Source: Candidatus Bipolaricaulota bacterium (lineage in GTDB: Bacteria; Bipolaricaulota; Bipolaricaulia; UBA7950; UBA9294). From it: a DNA stretch of 12,991 nucleotides. The translations under genes were made by a program, and so were the position numbers. Below the pieces are notes generated by a model. The model ran no database searches. It was given only the letters and a program-made list of their open reading frames with translations, and was not told the origin of the DNA. Shown here piece after piece: positions 1-6,027 of the stretch; positions within the stretch are counted from its first letter, which is position 1, and each line of letters starts with the position of its first letter. The stretch lies in assembly GCA_021159105.1 (NCBI GenBank), contig JAGGSM010000174.1:1-12991 (forward strand), read 5' to 3'.

Positions 1-527
1 CTTCCAGCACCGAGCTGTACGCCCTCCTCTCCAGTCTGTCCAATCTACCGATCAAGCAGGGGATCGCCATCACCGGATCGGTCAACCAGAAGGGGGAGAT
101 ACAGCCGATCGGCGGGGTGAACGAGAAGATCGAGGGTTTCTTCAAGGTCTGTCAGGCCAAGGGGTTGACCGGAGAGCAGGGCGTGCTCATCCCACAGCAG
201 AACCTGGATAACCTCATGCTCTCCGAGGAGGTAGTGGAGGCCGTCGAGGAAGGGAAGTTCCACATCTACCCAGTGGGAAGAGTGGAAGAGGGGATCGAGA
301 TCCTCACCGGCGTCCCTGCCGGCGAGAAACAGGAGGATGGATCGTTCCCCGAGGGGACCGTCTTTGGCCGCGTCGCAGCGCGACTCGATGAGATCCGCGA
401 GGCACTCAAAGAGGAGTCCGAGTCAGAGAAGGACGGTGAGGCCAACAAGGGAAAAGAGGATGCTGGAAAGCAAGGCAGCAAGAAGAGCGAGAAGAAGGGA
501 CGAGAGGGGGAAGATGAGGATCGATAG
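1..527 (+). CDS. lon: LonB-type ATP-dependent protease, C-terminal fragment (5' end outside window)
   Basis: Serine protease domain end of an AAA+ Lon-family protease, which degrades damaged and regulatory proteins using ATP. The open frame enters at base 3 with S-S-T-E-L-Y-A-L-L, matching the helix after the catalytic serine in LonB-like enzymes (motif G-D-S-A-S). The catalytic Ser should therefore lie two codons off the left edge; the first two bases (ct) fit the Ala codon of that motif. The catalytic Lys is visible at 126-128 in the G-G-V-N-E-K-I motif, after the conserved T-G-S-V-N-Q-K-G strand. A V-L-I-P-x-x-N segment follows, as in the family. After about residue 120 of the fragment comes a highly charged Lys/Glu-rich tail of roughly 55 residues ending in E-D-E-D-R, longer than I expect for the family. 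The ATPase part is not in the window. It overlaps the next gene by 14 bases, implying one transcript. Confidence 0.93.
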   Translation, partial: SSTELYALLSSLSNLPIKQGIAITGSVNQKGEIQPIGGVNEKIEGFFKVCQAKGLTGEQGVLIPQQNLDNLMLSEEVVEAVEEGKFHIYPVGRVEEGIEILTGVPAGEKQEDGSFPEGTVFGRVAARLDEIREALKEESESEKDGEANKGKEDAGKQGSKKSEKKGREGEDEDR

Positions 528-1140
528 AAGAGTTATCGCGCGAGTAGCCCTGGCATCTGTGCTGATCGCTTCCGTGTTGATGCTCGGGGGGTGCTTCCTG
601 TTCAGCAGCCCGCATGCACGGTTTACAGCAGATCCACAGTTTGGTTATCCCCCACTTGCCGTGCAATTTGACGGGAGCGCTTCGAACAGCCCAAACGGAG
701 CGATCGTCTCCTACGCGTGGGACTTCGGCGATGGGAGCACCGACACCGGAGCCTCGGTTGATCACACATTCATCGACAAAGGGACGTACGCAGTGAAGCT
801 CACGGTGACCGATTCGAGCGGGGCCGTCGGAAGCACGACGCACAGTGTCCAAGTGATGAATCACGCTCCCCACCCGCAGTTCACAGTGAGCCCGTACATC
901 CCCCAGCGAAGGACGGTGACCACATTCGACGCGAGCGAATCGAGCGACGAGGACGGTTACATCGTGGATTGGCAGTGGACGTTCGGGGATGGAACGACAG
1001 GAACAGGAGATGTCGTGGATCACATCTACGACCTCGCTGGGACATACACCGTGCGCCTGACCGTAATCGACGACGATGGGAAGGCAAACTCTATCACCAG
1101 GAACATCACCATCGGCGGCTGCAACAGCTGCGGAGGGTGA
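514..1140 (+). CDS. Predicted lipoprotein with two PKD domains
   Basis: A 208-residue predicted exported lipoprotein. The N-terminus (M-R-I-D-R-R) is followed by a hydrophobic stretch and a lipobox L-G-G-C, with the acylated Cys at residue 27. Two PKD-like beta-sandwich domains follow. Domain 1 (about 36-115) has W-D-F-G-D-G at 69-74 and G-T-Y-A-V at 90-94; domain 2 (about 120-200) has W-T-F-G-D-G at 155-160 and G-T-Y-T-V at 176-180. PKD domains usually mediate extracellular protein or carbohydrate contacts. The protein ends in a glycine-rich C-N-S-C-G-G tail, giving a C-x-x-C pair at 203/206. The ATG at 514 is chosen because a GAGGGGG ribosome binding site sits just upstream and because it begins the signal peptide; longer same-frame starts would run inside the protease gene. 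Family assignment is clear, but its binding partner is unknown. Confidence 0.9.
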   Translation: MRIDRRVIARVALASVLIASVLMLGGCFLFSSPHARFTADPQFGYPPLAVQFDGSASNSPNGAIVSYAWDFGDGSTDTGASVDHTFIDKGTYAVKLTVTDSSGAVGSTTHSVQVMNHAPHPQFTVSPYIPQRRTVTTFDASESSDEDGYIVDWQWTFGDGTTGTGDVVDHIYDLAGTYTVRLTVIDDDGKANSITRNITIGGCNSCGG

Positions 1141-1161
1141 TCTCATCAGTGAGTGACGGGT

Positions 1162-1211
1162 GATGAGAGAGCACTCAGCCTGCTGTGCTGGCTGAGTGCT
1201 GCGATCTCATC
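1162..1211. terminator. Long inverted repeat between convergent genes, probable bidirectional terminator
   Basis: A perfect 11-bp stem, AGCACTCAGCC (1170-1180) with GGCTGAGTGCT (1190-1200), encloses a 9-nt loop. The stem continues after a small internal loop through GATGAGA (1162-1168) pairing with TCTCATC (1205-1211). It sits between two convergent stop codons (1140 on + and 1217 on -), where a shared terminator is expected. There is no clear T-run on either side, so it may work with Rho or only as an mRNA 3'-end stabiliser. The structure is seen directly; its function is inferred. Confidence 0.65.
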
Positions 1212-1216
1212 GCCCG

Positions 1217-2029
1217 CTATTCATCGATCGGTGGCTCGAAGTAGTCCGAGATGATCTCGCGAGCTCGTTGCAGGTCGCGCGGGCGGACCATGATCCGAAC
1301 CTCGCTCAGGCCATCCACCGTAATCGGGAGGACTGAGGGGGGAACGTGCCTGACCAGGTTGGCGGGGATGCCGAAGTCCTCCAGCAGCCCCTTGATCAGG
1401 TGTGCCTTGCTTTCCTCCCACACCTTGTGACACATCACCAGATCCCCCTCATCCTCGCGCTGCCGATCTAGGAGGTAGTGAACGATGGTGATGCACTGGC
1501 TCGTGTGCAGCGGGGTACTCCCAAGTGAAACCCGCGGCAGATCGGCGAGAGCCTCTTCGTCGGTCGGTGAGAAGTCCTGGTGATCGGACAGGAAGAAGGC
1601 CGGATCATCTGGAATCGATGCCGCCTCAAATGGCGAGCCCTCCTCGTGCAGAACCACTGGATGTGCTCCCAGCTGGTACAACCGATCGACCATCTCCGGA
1701 AGGGTGCGACGCGAGACGAATATCCCGGGGGTGCTCTGCACCTCCTCCTCTTCGCCGACAAGCTTCTCCAAGGCATGCTTGATGAGAGCCGCGGTGGAGC
1801 GCTCATCCGGATTGAGCCGCTTCAGCTTCTCCCCTACCAGCCGGATCTGAACCTGGTCCTGCAGCAGGATGTCCACCTCGACGTCCCTGCGCAGATCGTG
1901 CGACAGAAAGAAGGCCGCACCGATCGCACGGCAGAGGACATCGATCCTCCCAGCGCTCCCCGGCAGGTCGTTCAGCGTAAAATCAGGCGCCACCGGTGCT
2001 TTGTGGGCGAGCAACACAAATCGTCTCAT
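1217..2029 (-). CDS. trmY: TrmY-family SPOUT methyltransferase fused to a C-terminal DUF2007-like domain
   Basis: A 270-residue protein. Residues 1-190 match TrmY (COG1901/DUF358), which in archaea N1-methylates pseudouridine 54 of tRNA using S-adenosylmethionine. Family landmarks are L-N-D-L-P-G-S-A-G-R-I-D-V-L-C-R (19-34), a basic R-R-D-V-E-V segment (47-52), L-N-P-D-E-R-S (72-78), S-T-P-G-I (99-103), and the knot region S-D-H-Q-D-F (148-153), S-L-G-S-x-P-L-H (168-175) and C-I (179-180). Archaeal TrmY stops near here at about 190-200 residues. This protein instead continues with about 75 residues (196-270, C-H-K-V-W-E-E-S-K-A-H-L-I-K-G-L-L-E) resembling DUF2007, a small putative signal-transducing or substrate-sensing fold. 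The ATG has no ribosome binding site but lies right after a promoter-like sequence. The gene is monocistronic and converges on the lipoprotein gene. The methyltransferase call is strong; the exact tRNA target in a bacterium is uncertain. Confidence 0.85.
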   Translation of the reverse strand: MRRFVLLAHKAPVAPDFTLNDLPGSAGRIDVLCRAIGAAFFLSHDLRRDVEVDILLQDQVQIRLVGEKLKRLNPDERSTAALIKHALEKLVGEEEEVQSTPGIFVSRRTLPEMVDRLYQLGAHPVVLHEEGSPFEAASIPDDPAFFLSDHQDFSPTDEEALADLPRVSLGSTPLHTSQCITIVHYLLDRQREDEGDLVMCHKVWEESKAHLIKGLLEDFGIPANLVRHVPPSVLPITVDGLSEVRIMVRPRDLQRAREIISDYFEPPIDE

Positions 2030-2037
2030 GATTGGCT

Positions 2038-2066
2038 AGTCTACCACAGATCGCCCCGTTAGTAAA
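2038..2066 (-). promoter_or_regulatory. Putative sigma70-type promoter giving a leaderless trmY-like mRNA
   Basis: On the minus strand, TTTACT (2061-2066) and TAGACT (2038-2043) are separated by exactly 17 bases. Each matches the -35/-10 consensus at 4 of 6 positions. The expected transcription start falls within about 3 bases of the ATG at 2029, and there is no Shine-Dalgarno sequence before that ATG, so the transcript would be leaderless or nearly so. Confidence 0.5.
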
Positions 2067-2181
2067 CACCGACCGCTCATGGCGCACCAACGCGGGTGAT
2101 CGGTTTCCCCTGCTCGCTGGTCGCAGAGCATAGAGGATGAGCTCTTTGCAAGGTAGGGTCAAGGTACTACGAACAGGAGTC

Positions 2182-2187
2182 TATAAC
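2182..2187 (+). promoter_or_regulatory. Possible -10 element (TATAAC) for the exported-protein gene
   Basis: TATAAC is a good -10 match, 47 bases before the start codon of the gene at 2235. The -35 position at the usual 17-base spacing (TCAAGG) is poor, so this is a weak prediction. It would give a leader of about 40 bases containing the GGAAGGGAG ribosome binding site at 2221-2229. The rest of the 2030-2234 intergenic region shows no other structure I can support. Confidence 0.3.
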
Positions 2188-2234
2188 GAACAGATGCCAG
2201 AGACACTTAGCAGTCAGACAGGAAGGGAGCAAAC

Positions 2235-3485
2235 GTGACTTACCGCATTATCACCGTAGCAATCGCGTTCATGTTGCTGGGGGCCACAGTATCTCTGGCC
2301 GCAGGCCCGTTCACCGGAACATGGACCGCAGAGATCGGCCTCGCCCCTCTGCAGACGATGCCCTTCTCTACCTTCAAGTCGACGCTTGACGTAGGGCTCC
2401 ATATCGGGTTCGTTGAGCTATCGAGCAGCTCAGACTTCGTGCTCGACGGCTGGCTGTGGCAGGAGTTCGGCCTCTCAGCAAACCTGGCGTTCATCGACTT
2501 CGATGCAGTGATGCTTTTTCAGCCCCAATCGGGATCGTTCCTGTACGCGCAAGGGGTGCTGAAGCTCAGCTTCTACCCGGTTGTTCTCAGCTTGTACTCA
2601 GCGATGATCGGTCCCACAGTTTCCGGCGGGCCGAACTACGGGTATGTCGCCGACATATACGCGGAGATGCTCGGGGGAGACGCTTCATTCGAGAGCGCCA
2701 CGTTCATCGGAGCAGACCTGAGCGGAATCAGCTTCACGCAGACAGGCTCCGGTGCCACATCGGCCTTTCTGACCAAGACCTACAAGACGGATCCAACGAT
2801 AGACTCCGGAGAGATCTGCTTTTCAGGGGAGGAACTGACGTTCAAGGCGATGGCCTTCGGGTGCATCGATATCACGTCGATCACCACGTTCGGCAAGACG
2901 GGCTTCGAGAGTCAGGAGATAGAGCTATCGTTCCTGCACCTGTTCAACTCACCTCTCAACATAACGCTCGACTACGTCTTCTCACTGCAGACCGCCAGTC
3001 ACACGTTCACCCCTTCCCTTGAGACGGACTTCGGGTGCCTCAAGGTGTACACCGATCTGTTGGGTAACGGCGGGCAGATAACGGGGATCGAGATCTACGG
3101 CATCGAGTTCAGCGCCACTTACGCTGGAACGACCTTCCGCAGCATCTCCAACCTAAACACGACCGACTACGTTATCACCACCCCTGGCTATGGCTCCATA
3201 GTCGAACTGAAGACGGACGCCATTGCCAATGCGCACCTCTACTACTCGCAGGACTACTGGGAGATCGCCTCTCTTGAGGTAAAGACTCCGGGGATGGGAG
3301 GAATCTACACGTTCTCCGTCGACACGTTCTTCTCCTGCTCCTCAACCGGACTCCTGTTCGATTGGGGACGCACGGACATGGGAGCGGAGATCTCCTTTGG
3401 TTCCACGTTCTCGGTGTCAAGCCACATCGTGATCGATACGACCGGCTTCTCCGCCTGGAAGATCGGGATGTCCCTCTCCTGGTAG
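2235..3485 (+). CDS. Exported beta-rich protein of unknown function, possible outer-membrane beta-barrel
   Basis: A 416-residue protein I do not recognise as a named family. It starts with GTG, 5 bases after a strong GGAAGGGAG ribosome binding site. Residues 1-23 are a typical signal peptide: a short basic N-terminus, hydrophobic core I-I-T-V-A-I-A-F-M-L-L-G, and a likely S-L-A cleavage site near 22. The mature part is rich in Ser, Thr, Gly and aromatics, alternates polar and hydrophobic residues as in amphipathic strands, and has very few charges. It ends in F-S-A-W-K-I-G-M-S-L-S-W, with a C-terminal Trp. A terminal aromatic on a final amphipathic strand is typical of barrels inserted by the BAM machinery. 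Two related F-G-C-(I/L)-x-(I/V) strand motifs suggest internal repetition. An outer-membrane barrel or surface protein is the best guess; a secreted beta-sandwich is the alternative. Confidence 0.75.
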   Translation: MTYRIITVAIAFMLLGATVSLAAGPFTGTWTAEIGLAPLQTMPFSTFKSTLDVGLHIGFVELSSSSDFVLDGWLWQEFGLSANLAFIDFDAVMLFQPQSGSFLYAQGVLKLSFYPVVLSLYSAMIGPTVSGGPNYGYVADIYAEMLGGDASFESATFIGADLSGISFTQTGSGATSAFLTKTYKTDPTIDSGEICFSGEELTFKAMAFGCIDITSITTFGKTGFESQEIELSFLHLFNSPLNITLDYVFSLQTASHTFTPSLETDFGCLKVYTDLLGNGGQITGIEIYGIEFSATYAGTTFRSISNLNTTDYVITTPGYGSIVELKTDAIANAHLYYSQDYWEIASLEVKTPGMGGIYTFSVDTFFSCSSTGLLFDWGRTDMGAEISFGSTFSVSSHIVIDTTGFSAWKIGMSLSW

Positions 3486-3567
3486 AAAGAGAGAAAAACC
3501 TTGTCCTGAGATCAATCCTGCAACTGAGATCGCCTCATCAGACTGCGTAGCGCCAGCCGGCCTCACC

Positions 3568-3600
3568 GCTGCAGCTTCAGCTGCAGCTTCCTCGCGTCTT
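3568..3600 (+). terminator. Hairpin downstream of the exported-protein gene, possible weak terminator
   Basis: A perfect 8-bp stem, GCTGCAGC (3568-3575) with GCTGCAGC (3580-3587), encloses a TTCA loop and is followed by the pyrimidine-rich TTCCTCGCGTCTT. It lies about 80 bases after the stop at 3485 and before the promoter-like sequence of the next gene. The T-tract is interrupted, so efficient intrinsic termination is doubtful. Confidence 0.35.
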
Positions 3601-3613
3601 GTCTCCTCTACCA

Positions 3614-3643
3614 TTGCTGACACTGTCCGCGATATCGTACAAT
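3614..3643 (+). promoter_or_regulatory. Putative promoter of the threonine dehydrogenase gene
   Basis: TTGCTG (3614-3619) and TACAAT (3638-3643) are separated by 18 bases. TACAAT is a 5-of-6 match to the -10 consensus. The predicted start near 3650 leaves only about 8 bases before the ATG at 3658 but about 23 bases before the TTG at 3673. Those 23 bases include an AGAGGAG ribosome binding site. This spacing supports the TTG as the translation start. Confidence 0.5.
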
Positions 3644-3672
3644 ACACCACCCAAGAGATGAGAGGAGATGCC

Positions 3673-4647
3673 TTGCCAGAGAGGATGCAGAGGATTCTTG
3701 TCACCGGCGCGGCCGGACAGATCGGTTCGGAGCTGACCGCAGCGCTGCGTGAGAGGTACGGGGCGCAAAATGTGGTCGCCGCCGATATCCGCGAAAATAG
3801 GAGCGCCAAGCTCATGGAAGGCGGCCCGTTCGAGCACGTGGATGTCACGCAAAGGGAGCAGATCGAGGCTGCAGTCATCGAGTACAGGGTGGACACGATC
3901 TTTCACATGGCGGCGATCCTCTCGGCAGTCGGGGAGGAGAAGCCACAACTGGCGTGGCGAGTGAACATGACCGGTCTTCTAAACGTCCTTGAGGTAGCGC
4001 GCGAACACAACCTCCTGCGGGTCTTCTCCCCCAGCTCCATCGCCGTCTTCGGGCCGGAGACGCCGCCAGACCCCGCTCCCCAGGCCCCACCGCTGCGGCC
4101 AACGACGATCTACGGTGTGACCAAGGTGGCGGGCGAGCTGCTCGGGGAGTACTACGTTCACCGCTTCGGACTGGACGTGCGCGGCGTGCGCTATCCGGGG
4201 ATCATCTCAAGTGAGACCCTTCCCGGCGGGGGGACGACCGACTACGCGGTGGAGATCTTCTACAAGGCACTGCAGGAGGGGCACTACACCTGTTTTGTGC
4301 GGGAGGATACGGTCCTGCCAATGATGTACATGCCAGACTGCATCAAGGCAACAATGGACCTGATGGAGGCAGATGGCACGCGCCTAACCCACCACTGCGA
4401 CTTCAACCTGGCGGGGATGAGCTTCTCCGCCGGTGAGCTGGCCGAGGAGATCAGGAAGCACCTCCCCGATTTCACGTGCGAGTTCAAGCCGGACAAGCGC
4501 CAGGATATCGCTGACTCTTGGCCACACTCAATCGACGACAGCGCAGCGCGAGAGGAGTGGGATTGGAGGGCATCCTACGACTTGCGTTCGATGACAGATG
4601 ACATGATCTCCCGGCTATCAAAGAAGCTGGAGCGAGGGAAGCTGTAG
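3673..4647 (+). CDS. tdh: L-threonine 3-dehydrogenase, short-chain (epimerase-like) type
   Basis: A 324-residue NAD-dependent enzyme of the extended SDR (nucleotide-sugar-epimerase-like) threonine dehydrogenase family. It oxidises L-threonine to 2-amino-3-ketobutyrate, which a ligase (Kbl, not seen here) would split to glycine and acetyl-CoA. The Rossmann motif is G-A-A-G-Q-I-G (12-18) with acidic D38 for NAD ribose. The active site shows S-S-I-A-V-F-G-P-E-T at 121-130 and Y147-G-V-T-K151. Family-specific blocks are R-Y-P-G-I-I-S-S, G-G-G-T-T-D-Y-A-V-E-I-F, L-P-M-M-Y-M-P-D and D-S-W-P-H-S-I-D-D-S, which separate it from sugar epimerases. The start is ambiguous. TTG at 3673 has AGAGGAG five bases upstream and fits the promoter, ATG at 3658 has no ribosome binding site, and ATG at 3685 fits the shortest homologues. 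It converges on rplQ. Confidence 0.9.
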   Translation: MPERMQRILVTGAAGQIGSELTAALRERYGAQNVVAADIRENRSAKLMEGGPFEHVDVTQREQIEAAVIEYRVDTIFHMAAILSAVGEEKPQLAWRVNMTGLLNVLEVAREHNLLRVFSPSSIAVFGPETPPDPAPQAPPLRPTTIYGVTKVAGELLGEYYVHRFGLDVRGVRYPGIISSETLPGGGTTDYAVEIFYKALQEGHYTCFVREDTVLPMMYMPDCIKATMDLMEADGTRLTHHCDFNLAGMSFSAGELAEEIRKHLPDFTCEFKPDKRQDIADSWPHSIDDSAAREEWDWRASYDLRSMTDDMISRLSKKLERGKL

Positions 4648-4664
4648 GCAGCAAAGTTAGCGCC

Positions 4665-4701
4665 ATCAAGAAAAAGAAAGGCCCCGCATCCGCGGGACCT
4701 T
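4665..4701 (-). terminator. Rho-independent terminator of the ribosomal protein/alpha operon
   Basis: Read on the minus strand, AAGGTCCCGC (4701-4692) pairs with GCGGGGCCTT (4687-4678) around a 4-nt GGAT loop and is followed by TCTTTTTC. One pair is G-U in the minus-strand RNA but a C-A mismatch in the plus-strand RNA, and the T-run exists only on the minus strand, so it is directed against the operon ending with rplQ (stop at 4725). In the other direction it could weakly stop tdh transcription. Confidence 0.93.
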
Positions 4702-4724
4702 ACAACAGCAAATATCACTTCAAT

Positions 4725-5075
4725 CTAGACGAACATCAATCTTGCCAGCTCAGCTCCATCCCCCTGCCGCGGACCGAGCTTCACCACGCGCGTGTAGCCG
4801 CCGTTGCGGTCCTTATACTTCTCTCCGATCTCGGAGAAGAGCTTGTCCACCGCCTGTTTATCCTGCAGCCGGGAGAAGACGATCCTGCGCGCGTGCAGGT
4901 CACCGCGCCGTGCCAGGGTGATCAGCCGCTCCGTGTAGCGCTGCCCCGCCTTCGCTCGTTCGAGCGTCGTGTCCACCTTGTCATGCATGATAAGACCGGT
5001 AGCAATGCTAGCCAGCACGCGCTTTCGGTGCTGGTGCTTCATCCCCATCTTATCCTTATCCCATCTATGTCTCAT
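4725..5075 (-). CDS. rplQ: Ribosomal protein L17
   Basis: A 116-residue large-subunit protein that sits near the peptide exit tunnel. The N-terminus M-R-H-R and the H-R-K-R-V-L-A-S-I-A-T-G-L-I block match L17, as do the T-T-L-E-R-A-K helix and the C-terminal G-Y-T-R-V-V-K-L-G-P-R-Q-G-D-G-A segment with E-L. Residues 5-12 (W-D-K-D-K-M-G-M) replace the usual basic loop and are less positive than normal. The ATG follows the rpoA stop by one base, with AAGGAG inside the rpoA end as ribosome binding site. It is the last gene of the operon, followed by the terminator at 4665-4701. Length is normal. Confidence 0.97.
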   Translation of the reverse strand: MRHRWDKDKMGMKHQHRKRVLASIATGLIMHDKVDTTLERAKAGQRYTERLITLARRGDLHARRIVFSRLQDKQAVDKLFSEIGEKYKDRNGGYTRVVKLGPRQGDGAELARLMFV

Positions 5076-5076
5076 C

Positions 5077-6018
5077 TCAGATCTCTCCTTCGTCCTTGAG
5101 CGAATACCCCAGTTCCTTCAAGCGATCCTCCACCTTGCTCAAGGTCTTTCCTCCAAAGCCATGGATGTCGAGAAGCTCCTCTCTCGGCCGTGCCAGCAAT
5201 TCACCGAGCGTGGTAATCTCCGCTTCCTGCAACAGATTGCACGCCCGTTGATCGATTTCAAGCTCAGCCAGCGGGACCTCCAGAGCGCTCTCTTCCTCCT
5301 CCTGCCCACCCTCAGGGGCGAGGCCGTAGGGATGCTCAGCGAATCCCTGGAAGAGCTCAAGGTGCCGCTTGAGGATGAGCGAAGCTTCCGATAGGGCTTC
5401 CTCCGGCTTTATCCCACCGTCCGTGGTCAGCTCAAGTGTCAGGCGTTCGTACCCCGTCTTGCCACCGACGCGTGTGTCATCGACGGTGAAGTTCACCTTG
5501 GAGACGGGCGAGAAATCGGCGTCGATCGGGATCACTGCAAGCGGCGAATCATCAAGCCGGTTCATCTCCGCCTGCTTGTACCCGTATCCCGTCTCCACCT
5601 CTAGTTCTATCTCCAGCTCTCCCTTCTCGTTCAGCGTCGCGATGTGCAGCTCCGGGTTGATCACCTTCACGCCGGGAGGGACCTCGATGTCCGCCGCCGT
5701 CACCTCACACGGCCCATGTTTCTCCAGCATCAGGCGCTTCACGTCATCTCCGACCAGCCGCAGAGCCAGTCCCTTCAGGTTGAGGATGATCTCCAGTACG
5801 TCCTCTTTGACGCCCTCTATCGTGTCGTACTCGTGATGCTTGCCTGCGACATTGACCCGCACAACAGCAGCCCCAGGGATCGAAGAGAGGAGCGTACGGC
5901 GGAGGCTGTTCCCCAGTGTAGATCCGAACCCACGCTCGAGCGGCTCGATCACGATGCGGCCGTAGTCGTCGCGCAGTTCCTCAATCTGTATCTCATCAGG
6001 GAAGACTAACTCGTTCAT
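5077..6018 (-). CDS. rpoA: DNA-directed RNA polymerase subunit alpha
   Basis: A 313-residue alpha subunit, the dimer that nucleates RNA polymerase assembly and contacts UP elements and activators. The N-terminal domain shows G-F-G-S-T-L-G-N-S-L-R-R-T-L-L-S-S-I-P-G (dimerisation and assembly) and E-G-V-K-E-D-V. The C-terminal domain starts after an acidic Gln/Glu-rich linker and contains L-A-E-L-E-I-D-Q-R-A-C-N, carrying the Arg and Asn that correspond to the DNA-contact residues R265 and N268 of E. coli, and G-F-G-G-K-T-L. The ATG at 6018 is used rather than an in-frame GTG six bases upstream, because that GTG is part of the AGGAGGTG ribosome binding site, which itself overlaps the rpsD stop codon. 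Next gene is rplQ, one base away. Confidence 0.97.
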   Translation of the reverse strand: MNELVFPDEIQIEELRDDYGRIVIEPLERGFGSTLGNSLRRTLLSSIPGAAVVRVNVAGKHHEYDTIEGVKEDVLEIILNLKGLALRLVGDDVKRLMLEKHGPCEVTAADIEVPPGVKVINPELHIATLNEKGELEIELEVETGYGYKQAEMNRLDDSPLAVIPIDADFSPVSKVNFTVDDTRVGGKTGYERLTLELTTDGGIKPEEALSEASLILKRHLELFQGFAEHPYGLAPEGGQEEEESALEVPLAELEIDQRACNLLQEAEITTLGELLARPREELLDIHGFGGKTLSKVEDRLKELGYSLKDEGEI

Positions 6019-6027
6019 GCCCACCTC

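Noticed and set aside
337..513. Upstream extension of the lipoprotein frame to 337
   Set aside because: It would overlap the Lon coding region by nearly 200 bases and bury the signal peptide; the ATG at 514 has a good ribosome binding site.
406..1146. 246-codon open frame on the minus strand
   Set aside because: It lies antisense to the lon end and the PKD lipoprotein, both of which have clear family motifs; its translation shows no recognisable domain and is rich in Arg, Pro and Ser as expected for a shadow frame.
2456..3022. 188-codon open frame inside the exported-protein gene, another frame
   Set aside because: Arg/His-rich translation without motifs; the 2235-3485 frame has a signal peptide and ribosome binding site.
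3417..3896. 159-codon minus-strand frame across the gap before tdh
   Set aside because: Overlaps the ends of two supported genes, has no recognised motif, and a promoter-like sequence on the plus strand explains the gap.
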